A stretch of DNA of 64,000 nt from JAMQPK01 sp963782595 (GTDB lineage: Bacteria; Acidobacteriota; Vicinamibacteria; Vicinamibacterales; JAMQPK01), in the NCBI GenBank assembly GCA_963782595.1, contig CAWAKJ010000003.1:62001-126000 (forward strand), written 5' to 3'. The notes under the pieces were generated by a model, which was given only the letters and a program-made list of their open reading frames with translations, made no database searches and was not told the DNA's origin. The position numbers were made by a program, and so were the translations under genes. Shown here piece after piece: positions 50,877 through 58,693 of this stretch (positions are counted from its first letter, which is position 1; every line of letters begins with the position of its first letter).

Positions 50877-51341
50877 ATGATTGAACCTGGAAAGAAGGCG
50901 CCTGCCTTCACTTTGAACGATCAAGACGGCAAGTCGCACAAGCTCGCCGACTACGCAGGCAAGCCGGTCGTGTTGTACTTCTATCCAAAGGACGACACGC
51001 CCGGCTGTACCAAGGAAACCTGCGACTTCCGCGATCATCTTCCGAAATTCAAGACGGCGAAGGCCGCGGTGTTCGGCATCAGCATCCTCGATGAAGCCAG
51101 CAAGGCACGGTTCGCGAAGAAGTTCGACGTCACGTTCCCCCTGCTCGCGGACGAAGATCATGCTGTCGCAGAGAAATACGGTGTGTGGCAGCAGAAGTCG
51201 CTGTACGGGCGCAAGTTCATGGGCAACGTCCGCACCACCTATCTCATCGACCGCGATGGAAAGGTCGCCAGGCGCTGGGACAACGTGAAAGTGGACGGCC
51301 ACGCCGAGGACGTACTCGGGGCCGTCAAGTCCCTGGAGTAG
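50877..51341 (+). CDS. bcp: thiol peroxidase of the Bcp/PrxQ type
   Basis: The 154-aa AhpC/TSA-fold protein has the peroxidatic motif YPKDDTPGCTKETCDFRDH, with Cys44 and a resolving Cys49 in the same helix, as in E. coli Bcp. GVWQQKSLYGRKFMGNVRTT and YLIDRDGKVARRW complete the fold. It reduces peroxides using thioredoxin. Start ATG 50877. Its TAG stop directly abuts the inverted repeat of the cassette that follows. Confidence 0.93.
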   Translation: MIEPGKKAPAFTLNDQDGKSHKLADYAGKPVVLYFYPKDDTPGCTKETCDFRDHLPKFKTAKAAVFGISILDEASKARFAKKFDVTFPLLADEDHAVAEKYGVWQQKSLYGRKFMGNVRTTYLIDRDGKVARRWDNVKVDGHAEDVLGAVKSLE

Positions 51342-52086
51342 ATGACGCCGGGGCGCCGCGCCGCCGGGGACAGATTAAGTCAGAACTTGTTGACGATACG
51401 TTTCACTCCTTTGATCAGAAGGCCTACGTTGAAATTGATCAACAATCCCACCCGCTTATCTGTCAATCGCAGGTAGGTAAGCACCTGAGCATAGTGCACC
51501 GAGGCGACCATCTCGACCGACTTGATCTCGACCACGACCGCATCCTCGACCACAAAATCGATTCTGTATGTGCCAGCGAGGACCAGCTTCTTGTAAACGA
51601 CCGGTATCGATTTTTCAGCGACAAGTGCCAGCCCACGTTCACGAAACTCGTATGCCAAACACGGGCGGTAGACGCTTTCCAGCGGGCCTGGCCCAAGGTG
51701 TCTGTGGACTTCTACTGCGGCCTGAATGATCTCCGACGACAGTCGGTCAAGCGCGTCTCGTTCCATTTGGCACTCGCCAAGGGTGGTGCAACCCTCGGTC
51801 CGTGCATGATCTCAGAGGAAATCAATAACGTAATGCAATCAGTTCGTACTTATCTCAGCGATGATCTGGCACAATTTGCAACCACCGGCGGCGAAGTGCG
51901 CAAGCAATCCCCTTGGCGTCGCGGCGCCCCGGCGTCGCATTGAAACGAAAGACGGACCGAGCCCGGCGTCTCGGCGTCCCGGCGTCACGTTGAAGCGAAA
52001 AACGTCCGAGCCCGGCGTCGCGGCGCCTCGGCGTCACGTTGAAGCGAAAATGACCGCGCCTCGGCGTCCTGGCGCCCCGGCGTCAT
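51342..52086. mobile_element. repeat-bracketed cassette carrying a GxxExxY gene
   Basis: ATGACGCCGGGGCGCC at 51342-51357 is the exact reverse complement of 52071-52086. TAG triplets flank both outer ends (51339-51341 and 52087-52089). Inside lie the GxxExxY gene, which is AT-richer than its neighbours, and a tandem array built from the same GGCGCCCCGGCGTC word. There is no transposase. The reading as a mobile unit is inference. Confidence 0.4.
51380..51766 (-). CDS. GxxExxY protein
   Basis: The 128-aa protein has the name-giving motif in HLGPGPLESVYRPCLAYEF (about 23-41). YRIDFVVEDAVVVEIKSVE (about 67-85) follows, a D...E-x-K pattern typical of the PD-(D/E)XK nuclease fold. Members are widespread, sporadic and uncharacterised. 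Base composition is more AT-rich than the adjacent bcp and rsgA. It is encoded opposite to its neighbours, inside the repeat-bracketed segment. Confidence 0.8.
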   Translation of the reverse strand: MERDALDRLSSEIIQAAVEVHRHLGPGPLESVYRPCLAYEFRERGLALVAEKSIPVVYKKLVLAGTYRIDFVVEDAVVVEIKSVEMVASVHYAQVLTYLRLTDKRVGLLINFNVGLLIKGVKRIVNKF

Positions 52087-52090
52087 TAGG
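51911..52090 (+). repeat. degenerate tandem repeat, period about 49 bp
   Basis: Three and a half units built as CCCGGCGTC-x-CGGCG-CCCGGCGTCACG followed by TTGAAGCGAAAA-type AT-richer tails. Units start near 51911, 51962, 52011 and 52059. The last unit ends in the inverted-repeat word. The stretch 51767-51910 before it shows no gene. Confidence 0.75.
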
Positions 52091-52099
52091 TACTGCACG

Positions 52100-53170
52100 G
52101 TGAAGAAACTCATCAGTCTCGGATGGTCGGACTTCTTCGAAGATCAGATTGCTGGCGAAGCGCCCCCGCCTTCGGTCGCTCGTATCGTCGAAGAGCAGCG
52201 TGGCGCGTACCGCGTGTCGGGCGATTTCGACGGGTGGGCCGAGGTCAGCGGGAAATTCCGCCACGATGCGCGCACGACCGCCGAGTTTCCCGCCATCGGC
52301 GACTGGGTATGTCTGACCGCGCCGGCCGCAGCCGATCGCGCCGTCATCACGCGTCGGCTGGAACGACGCAGCACAATCTCGCGAAAGGCCGCCGGCCGCG
52401 TAGTCGAGGAACAAGTGGTCGCGGCCAATGTCGATACGATTTTCCTAGTAACCGCGCTGGCCGACGATCTCAACCCCCGCCGGATCGAGCGTTATCTGAC
52501 TGTCGTGCGCGAAGCTGGTGCGACCCCGGTGGTCGTGCTCAACAAGACCGACCTGGCGAGCGATCCCGAGTCGCAGGCGGCGGCCATGCGCGCGCGGCTG
52601 CCGTTTGTGGACGTGCTCGGCATCAGCGCGAAGCGAGGTGAGGGCCTTGCCGAGCTCGGCGCCTACCTCGGGGCCGGTCAGACCATCGCCCTCATCGGCT
52701 CGTCGGGCGTCGGCAAGTCCACACTCGTGAATCGGCTGCTCGGGCAGGAGCGACTGAAAACCGCCGAAACGCGCGAAGCCGACGGTAAAGGGCGCCATAC
52801 CACGACGGCGCGCCACCTGGTCGAGCTGCCCGGCGGTGCGCTCCTCATCGACACGCCAGGCATGCGCGAACTGCAGCCGTGGGTGGACGAATCGGCGGTG
52901 TCCGACACCTTCGAGGACATCGCCGAGCTCGCGTTGAGCTGCCGGTTTGGCGATTGTGCGCACGACACCGAGCCAGGATGCGCGGTGCTGGCCGCCGTCG
53001 AGCGCGGCACGCTGGACGGCGAGCGGCTGGCGCACTACCGGCACCTTGGCCGGGAGATGGCGTTCGAAGAGCGGAAGCGGGACAAGTCCGCCGCGGCCGC
53101 AGAGAAGCGGCGCTGGAAGAAGATTCACCAGGCCGCCAAAATCATGTACCGCGACCGCGACCGCAGCTGA
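52100..53170 (+). CDS. rsgA: ribosome small-subunit-dependent GTPase A
   Basis: The 356-aa protein has an OB-fold start and a circularly permuted GTPase. G4 (VVLNKTDL, about 147-154) precedes G1 (GSSGVGKST, about 199-207) and G3 (LIDTPGMREL, about 251-260). A C-terminal zinc site follows (CRFGDCAHDTEPGC, about 282-295). RsgA matures the 30S subunit. GTG 52100 lies just after the repeat cassette, so its promoter must lie within or before that cassette. Confidence 0.93.
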   Translation: MKKLISLGWSDFFEDQIAGEAPPPSVARIVEEQRGAYRVSGDFDGWAEVSGKFRHDARTTAEFPAIGDWVCLTAPAAADRAVITRRLERRSTISRKAAGRVVEEQVVAANVDTIFLVTALADDLNPRRIERYLTVVREAGATPVVVLNKTDLASDPESQAAAMRARLPFVDVLGISAKRGEGLAELGAYLGAGQTIALIGSSGVGKSTLVNRLLGQERLKTAETREADGKGRHTTTARHLVELPGGALLIDTPGMRELQPWVDESAVSDTFEDIAELALSCRFGDCAHDTEPGCAVLAAVERGTLDGERLAHYRHLGREMAFEERKRDKSAAAAEKRRWKKIHQAAKIMYRDRDRS

Positions 53171-53251
53171 TGTCCTTAGCACGCCGAAAGAGCACAAGCG
53201 ACGCTATTGCTTCTTGACTGTCTTTCACTGGAAACAAGATCATCGAGTCTT

Positions 53252-55525
53252 GTGAGCGAAATCCCCATTCGTCTCCTCGGCGCGCTTTTTTTCGTGGCGC
53301 TGACGGCCTCGTCCTGCAGCAGCGACCCTGAAACGGCAAAGCGCCAGCATCTGGAGCGTGGCAACCAATACGTTGCCGAAAAGAAAGATGAGTTTGCCGT
53401 CGTCGAATACGCCAGCGCCGTCAAGCTCGACCCCAAGTATGGCGAGGCGCGGTTCAAACTGGCCGAGACTTACGAGCGACTCAGCAACATCAGGGCCGCG
53501 TTCCCGGAGTACATCCGCGCAGCCGACGCGCTCCCAGATGATCGCAAGGCACAGATTAAGGCGACGCAGGTGTTGCTGCTGTCCGGGCGATTCGACGATG
53601 CCAAGGCCAGGGCGGCGGCGCTCGTCGCGAAGAACCCAAAGGACGTCGAAGTCCTTCTCCTGTACGCCAATTCGCTGGCGGCGCTGCGCGATCCGGCAGG
53701 TGCGATTGCGCAGATTGAAGAGGCGCTGAAGGTCAATCCAAAGAGCAGTCCTGCGTTCGTCAACCTCGGTGCCGTCAGGATGCGGAGCGGCGAGGCGAAG
53801 GAGGCCGAAGCCGCTTTTCGTAAGGCCATCGAGCTCGAGCCGGCGTCCGTTGATGCGAAGCTCGCGCTCGCCAACTTCCTGTGGGCAGTCGAACGCGCGC
53901 CGGAGGCAGAGGCGACCCTCAAGGAGGCGCTTGCCAAGGAGCCACAGCACCTGCTCGCCAACCGCATGTTGGCCGTGCTCTACGTCGCGACAAAGCGACC
54001 GAACGAAGCGGAGCAGCCCCTCAAGGCGGTGGCGGATGTGTCGAAGACGCCCGCATCGCGCCTGCAGCTGGCGGACTACTACGCGGGCGTCGGCCGCAAC
54101 AAGGAAGCCGCAAATCTGCTGACTCCACTGTCTTCAGATCCGGCGACGTTCGCCGACGCCCACGCGAGGCTTGCCGCGCTGGACTATGCGGAAGGCCGTC
54201 TTGCGGAAGCCCACAAGCGGCTCGACGGTGTGCTCGCAAAGATTCCGACGCACGCGCCAGTGCTGGTCATGAAGACGCAGTGGCTGACGACGGAGAACAA
54301 GCTCGACGAGGCGCTCGATCGCGGCAAGGCAGCGGTTGCGGCCGATCCTGAGTCTGCGACGGCGCATTTTGCGCTTGCCACCGTTCACGATCGCCGCAGC
54401 GAAGTAGCCGACGCGGTGAAGGCGTACAACGAAGTTCTGCGGCTGAACCCACGCGCAGTCGCCGCGCAGGTCGAATTATCCAGGTTGAGCCTGATCTCCG
54501 GCGACAAAACAGGGGCGGTGCGGTATGCCGAAAGTGCGCGCCAGGCCGAGCCCTCGAGTGCCGAGGCCCGTGTAGCGCTCGCGCGAAGCCTCATTGCCGC
54601 TGGAAATTTCTCGCGCGCCGAAGCTGAGCTCGGAGTGCTCCTGAAAGCTGTGCCAAACGCCGCCGTCGTGCATGCGGTCAACGGTACGCTCCAGGCAAGC
54701 AGGAACAATCCTGCAGCGGCGCGGACGTCGTTCGAACGGGCGCTCGAGTTGTCACCGGGTTTCCTCGAGGCTCTGGGCGGGCTCACGTATCTGGATCTGC
54801 AGGCGAAGAATCCTGCGGGAGCGATTGTGCGGCTCGACGCCGAAGTGGCCAGGCAGCCGACCAGCGCGCCTTTGCTCGCCCTGTTGGCCCGCGCGCACAG
54901 CGCTGCAGGCGACGAAGCCAGAGCGGAGCAGGCACTGCGTCGCGCGGTGTCGGTGGATCCCAGGTTCACCACCGGATACAACATGCTGGCCCAGCTGTAC
55001 ATAAAGCAGCGCCGGCTCGACGAAGCGCGCATCGAGTTCGAGGGCCTTGTTCAACGAAATCCATCGGCGGTCGGCGCGCGGACGATGGTGGGGATGCTGC
55101 TGGAGGCCCAGGGCAAGCACGATGAGGCCAGAAAATCGTACGAAGCGACGGTAAACGCTGGTCATAGCGCTCCAGTTGCGGCGAACAACCTCGCGTTCAT
55201 CTATGCGGAGCAGGGCACCAACCTCGATGTGGCCTTGCAGCTCGCGACGTCGGCGAAGCAGCGCCTCCCTGAAGATCCCAACGTGGACGACACGATCGGG
55301 TGGATCTATTACAAGAAGGACCTGCCCTCTCTTGCCGTCGGGCCACTCGAAGACAGTGTCAGGAAGGGACCGGGTGTCGCCGAGTTCCATTACCATCTGG
55401 GAATGACCTACGCGAAGCTCGGCGACAAGGCCAAGGCGCGCGAGGCGCTCGAGCGTGCGATGAAGCTTGATCCGAAGGCAGGCGGCGACGAGGCACGCCG
55501 AGTGCTGGCCTCGGTTACTCAATAG
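53252..55525 (+). CDS. prsT: exosortase-system TPR lipoprotein PrsT
   Basis: The 757-aa protein starts SEIPIRLLGALFFVALTASS and has a lipobox (TASSC). About 20 TPR-like helical repeats follow, for example AFVNLGAVRMRSGEAKEAEA and AFRKAIELEPASVDAKLALA, to the end. Length, lipobox and repeat number fit PrsT of PEP-CTERM/exosortase loci, thought to assist export of exopolysaccharide or sorted proteins. GTG 53252 is chosen because the signal peptide starts there; a TTG at 53207 is in frame. Confidence 0.8.
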   Translation: MSEIPIRLLGALFFVALTASSCSSDPETAKRQHLERGNQYVAEKKDEFAVVEYASAVKLDPKYGEARFKLAETYERLSNIRAAFPEYIRAADALPDDRKAQIKATQVLLLSGRFDDAKARAAALVAKNPKDVEVLLLYANSLAALRDPAGAIAQIEEALKVNPKSSPAFVNLGAVRMRSGEAKEAEAAFRKAIELEPASVDAKLALANFLWAVERAPEAEATLKEALAKEPQHLLANRMLAVLYVATKRPNEAEQPLKAVADVSKTPASRLQLADYYAGVGRNKEAANLLTPLSSDPATFADAHARLAALDYAEGRLAEAHKRLDGVLAKIPTHAPVLVMKTQWLTTENKLDEALDRGKAAVAADPESATAHFALATVHDRRSEVADAVKAYNEVLRLNPRAVAAQVELSRLSLISGDKTGAVRYAESARQAEPSSAEARVALARSLIAAGNFSRAEAELGVLLKAVPNAAVVHAVNGTLQASRNNPAAARTSFERALELSPGFLEALGGLTYLDLQAKNPAGAIVRLDAEVARQPTSAPLLALLARAHSAAGDEARAEQALRRAVSVDPRFTTGYNMLAQLYIKQRRLDEARIEFEGLVQRNPSAVGARTMVGMLLEAQGKHDEARKSYEATVNAGHSAPVAANNLAFIYAEQGTNLDVALQLATSAKQRLPEDPNVDDTIGWIYYKKDLPSLAVGPLEDSVRKGPGVAEFHYHLGMTYAKLGDKAKAREALERAMKLDPKAGGDEARRVLASVTQ

Positions 55526-55537
55526 GCGAATGCAACC

Positions 55538-56374
55538 ATGAAGACCATGCGGATTGTGTTGCTGATTGGCGCAGTGTTGACGGCCGCGTCCGTTGCACAT
55601 GCGAATCAGATTCGGGTTGGGTATTTCGGAGCCACGTGGTCTACGTCGTCTCTGTATGGTCCTTACAAGACTGGCGGCGGGGGTGAGTTCACGTTGAATG
55701 ACATCCACCCTGATGGATGGCTCGATTTGTCCGGGTACGTTGATGGAGAAACGAAGAACTTTGGCCCCTCGGGGATCAGTTCCTTTCAAAGCTTTTGCAT
55801 AGAAAAATCGGAACCTCTTTTCCCGTGGATCCCCTATGACGCACAACTCAACACAAAAGCGATAAACGGCGGCGAGGGGCCTGCCGGCGATCCGATTTCC
55901 AAGGGTACGGGGTGGCTTTACAGTCAGTTCGCGCGGGGAGAGCTGGCGGGATACTCCTACGATGGAACCAGCCCGTTGGAAATCGCGGCGCGCAAGTCTT
56001 CGGCTTCTCTCCTTCAAAAAGCGATTTGGTGGTTGGAGGGGGAGTCCCAGGCGTTCAGCACATCGAATCCGTTCATGGTTGCAGTCGTCGCCAACTTCGG
56101 CAATTCAAAGGCCGAAGCGAAATCTGACGGGGGCGCGGCGTATGGTGTCTCCGCTCTCAATCTGACGACTAACCATCATTGGGATAGAGGTGATGATGAT
56201 GACGATGATGATGAGCAGGAACATCGCTACAAGAAGCCCAGCCAGGCCCAGCTTTACTACAAGCCTGTTGCTGTGCCTCAGGCTGCTGTTCCCGATGGTG
56301 GCGCCACGGTGGTGATGCTGGGAGCAGTGTTATTCGTGATGGCCATCGTATCGCTCCGGGTGCGAAGGGTCTGA
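55538..56374 (+). CDS. VPDGG-CTERM sorted protein with Asp-rich stretch
   Basis: The 278-aa protein has a signal peptide (MKTMRIVLLIGAVLTAASVA, HA) and a KSSASLLQKAIWWLEGE block seen in other PEP-CTERM-type substrates. The tail is VPDGGATVVMLGAVLFVMAI then VSLRVRRV: a sorting motif, a helix and basic residues. An acidic run of seven Asp at about residues 218-225 (GAT/GAC repeats near 56190-56215) could bind calcium. It should be exported, cut at the VPDGG site by the exosortase at 60798 and attached or released at the surface. It lies 12 bp after prsT. Confidence 0.8.
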   Translation: MKTMRIVLLIGAVLTAASVAHANQIRVGYFGATWSTSSLYGPYKTGGGGEFTLNDIHPDGWLDLSGYVDGETKNFGPSGISSFQSFCIEKSEPLFPWIPYDAQLNTKAINGGEGPAGDPISKGTGWLYSQFARGELAGYSYDGTSPLEIAARKSSASLLQKAIWWLEGESQAFSTSNPFMVAVVANFGNSKAEAKSDGGAAYGVSALNLTTNHHWDRGDDDDDDDEQEHRYKKPSQAQLYYKPVAVPQAAVPDGGATVVMLGAVLFVMAIVSLRVRRV

Positions 56375-56464
56375 GCGTCGGAAAACTTTACGATTCAGAT
56401 CGCAATGAAAAAGGCTCGCTCTGTAACCGATTCTTTATAAAGGGATTAGCGAATTTCACTCGGC

Positions 56465-56478
56465 GGTACACACTGTGC
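56465..56478 (+). promoter_or_regulatory. possible sigma-54 promoter
   Basis: GG (56465-56466), 10 nt, GC (56477-56478) in the context CGGTAC-ACACTGTGCA fits the -24/-12 spacing with about two-thirds of the consensus bases. It is 24 bp before ATG 56502. It would fit control by the sigma-54 activator PrsR, but could be chance. Confidence 0.35.
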
Positions 56479-56501
56479 ATTCCGTCACGGCGAGGACGAA
56501 C

Positions 56502-57239
56502 ATGATGAATAAGGCACTTAGAACGCTGTTGTCGGGGTTGATGATCGCCGCGCTGGGCCTCTTGGTCGCGCCTTCAGCCGAAGCCGCAGCTATCAGGATT
56601 TCCAACGGTGTCTCTACAATCAACATCAACGACTTCGGTGAGCCCCCACCCGGTCCTATCGTTGGCACTGACACAGATCCGGTGCTGGGGAGCGTTTTCT
56701 TTACGACAAACACCCTCGCCGGCTGGCAAGGCGTCGTGCTTACCGCAGGGTCTACAAAGCCTGCATTGAGTACCGCCGACGCTCCAAGGATGCTTCTTAC
56801 CGTGACCGCCCTGTCAAGTGGTGGTGCTTTTAATCCGGCAACCGCCACGTTAACCGTCTGGTTCAGCGACGACAGCTATGGCCCGAGCTCAAATTGGGCC
56901 AAAGCGACTGCAGAGGGAGTCGCTGCCAACACAGTGACGTACGAGACCTTCCAGGATGCAGGGAATGCCCGATTCGCTGAGACATCGCTTATCACCTCAC
57001 AAATTTTCCCTGCCGGTCCTTTCGGGCCGCCTGCGGTTGAGACTACCGGTTTCTTGCCATCTGGTGGTGGTTTCCCCTACTCTCTGACGCAAAAGGTAAC
57101 CATTACCCACACGGCAGCCAACCAGTTCTCGAGTGGAACCTTTACCCTCGCCGTCCCCGACGGGGGTCTGGCTCTGTCGCTCCTTGGCTTCGCGCTTGTC
57201 GGGGTCGAGGGGTTACGCCGGAAATTCAGGAAGCCTTGA
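56502..57239 (+). CDS. VPDGG-CTERM sorted protein
   Basis: The 245-aa protein has a signal peptide (KALRTLLSGLMIAALGLLVA, then PSAEA), a beta-rich body (SSGGAFNPATATLTVWFSDD) and the tail VPDGGLALSLLGFALVGVEG then LRRKFRKP. It is a second substrate of the exosortase. The double ATG at 56502/56505 has GAGGA upstream; the longer frame to 56475 lacks a ribosome site. Confidence 0.8.
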   Translation: MMNKALRTLLSGLMIAALGLLVAPSAEAAAIRISNGVSTININDFGEPPPGPIVGTDTDPVLGSVFFTTNTLAGWQGVVLTAGSTKPALSTADAPRMLLTVTALSSGGAFNPATATLTVWFSDDSYGPSSNWAKATAEGVAANTVTYETFQDAGNARFAETSLITSQIFPAGPFGPPAVETTGFLPSGGGFPYSLTQKVTITHTAANQFSSGTFTLAVPDGGLALSLLGFALVGVEGLRRKFRKP

Positions 57240-57276
57240 GTCCAGCGGATTGCGGTTAGTCGCTACTCAAAAAAAA

Positions 57277-57308
57277 ACAGGCAGGGATCAGACCCTGCCT
57301 GTTTTTTT
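57277..57308. terminator. bidirectional intrinsic terminator
   Basis: ACAGGCAGGG-ATCAGA-CCCTGCCTGT forms a perfect 10-bp stem, flanked by a run of A on the left and T on the right. It serves the convergent genes ending at 57239 (plus) and 57338 (minus). Confidence 0.92.
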
Positions 57309-57337
57309 GTACTCCGGCGGCGATCACGCCGCGGCAG

Positions 57338-58693
57338 TCAGTTTCTGGCGATTCCGAGTTTTTCCATCAACTCATAAAGCGTGGGCCGGCTGACGCCGAG
57401 CTCCACTGCAGCGGAGGTGATCTTTCCCCGGTGGCGCCGCAGCGCCTCCTCCACCACCTGCCGTTCCAGGACTTCCCGTGACTCTTTCAACGTTTGCGGC
57501 GGCAACGCGTCGTTCGCATCGGTCAATTCCAGGTCTGCAGCCGTGATGCGCCTGCCATCGGCCATGATGACCGCACGTTGCACTCGATTCTGGAGCTCAC
57601 GGACATTGCCGGGCCAGTCGTGAAGGGCGAGGGCTCGCATCGCGTCGGGCGAGAAGGCCAGCTTCGCTTTGCCGTGCTGCATGACATAACGATGCAGGAA
57701 TTCATTCGCAACCAGGGCGATATCATCTCCGCGTTCCCGCAGGGAAGGTACCTTCAGCACCACCACGGCTAGACGGAAATAGAGATCCTCTCGGAACGTG
57801 CCGCTGGCGACGCAGTCTTTCAGATTGACGTTCGTCGCAGCGATAACCCGGGCGTCGCTGAACATTTCGTATCGGCTGCCAACACGCTGAAACCGCTTTT
57901 CCTGGAGAAACCGCAGCAACTTGACTTGCACTGTTGCCGGCAGTTCCCCGATCTCGTCGAGAAACAGAGTGCCTCCAGCGGCCGATTCGATGTGTCCCTT
58001 GCGCTGCACGTGGGCACCGGTGAACGAGCCCTTCTCATGGCCGAACAGCTCGCTCTCGAGAAGGTTCTCCGGAATCGCGTTGCAGTTGATGGCGATAAAC
58101 GGCCCGTTCCCCTGCGCGCTCCGTCGGTGAATGGCACGCGCCACCATTTCCTTGCCGGTGCCGCTCTGGCCAAGAATCAAGACAGGTGCCGTTGTGGGCG
58201 CAACCTTCTTGATGAACGTGAAGACGGATTGCATTGGTGGACTGACGCCCAGCATGTCTTCGAAAACTTCGGGCCGCTGGCTCTGCTGTATGGCGCGATA
58301 TTCCTGCTCGAGTTCTGCGACATAGACACACCGCTGCAGCACGACCTTGAGCTCGTCCATGTCCACAGGCTTACATAAGAAATCGTGCGCGCCAGCGCCG
58401 ACGGCACGCAAGGCGTTCTGCTTATCGCCCTGACCGGAGACCACGATCACCTTCGCGAGCGGATCCAACGCGAGGAGTGACGTGAGCGTCGCCATGCCCT
58501 CCTCGGTTTCGTTGGGGCGGGGCGGGAGGCCCAGATCGAGCAGTGTGACCGAGTGATGGTTGGCCCTGAACGCGGCGACTGCTTCGGCTCGGTCCCCGGC
58601 AAGGGTTACGTCATAGTCCGAGGCGAGGGCCCACTTCATCTGCGTGCGGATGTCCTCGTCATCTTCCACGATGAGAAGCGTGGATTTCGTCAT
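57338..58693 (-). CDS. prsR: PEP-CTERM-box response regulator PrsR
   Basis: The 451-aa NtrC-type regulator has a receiver domain (about 1-120, TLLIVEDDEDIRTQMKWALA, phospho-Asp in TLLDLGLPPR). The AAA+ sigma-54 activation domain follows (about 150-380: GQSGTGKEMVARAIHRRSAQ, the GAFTGA-type loop as GSFTGAHV, then GGTLFLDEIGELPATVQVKL). A Fis-type HTH ends the chain (AAVELGVSRPTLYELMEKLG). Order and neighbours identify PrsR, which activates exosortase-substrate genes from sigma-54 promoters. ATG 58693 overlaps the prsK stop (ATGA). Confidence 0.88.
   Translation of the reverse strand: MTKSTLLIVEDDEDIRTQMKWALASDYDVTLAGDRAEAVAAFRANHHSVTLLDLGLPPRPNETEEGMATLTSLLALDPLAKVIVVSGQGDKQNALRAVGAGAHDFLCKPVDMDELKVVLQRCVYVAELEQEYRAIQQSQRPEVFEDMLGVSPPMQSVFTFIKKVAPTTAPVLILGQSGTGKEMVARAIHRRSAQGNGPFIAINCNAIPENLLESELFGHEKGSFTGAHVQRKGHIESAAGGTLFLDEIGELPATVQVKLLRFLQEKRFQRVGSRYEMFSDARVIAATNVNLKDCVASGTFREDLYFRLAVVVLKVPSLRERGDDIALVANEFLHRYVMQHGKAKLAFSPDAMRALALHDWPGNVRELQNRVQRAVIMADGRRITAADLELTDANDALPPQTLKESREVLERQVVEEALRRHRGKITSAAVELGVSRPTLYELMEKLGIARN

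Noticed and set aside
53176..53252. Sigma-54 promoter before prsT
   Set aside because: A TTGC is present, but the base pair 10 nt upstream is AG rather than GG.
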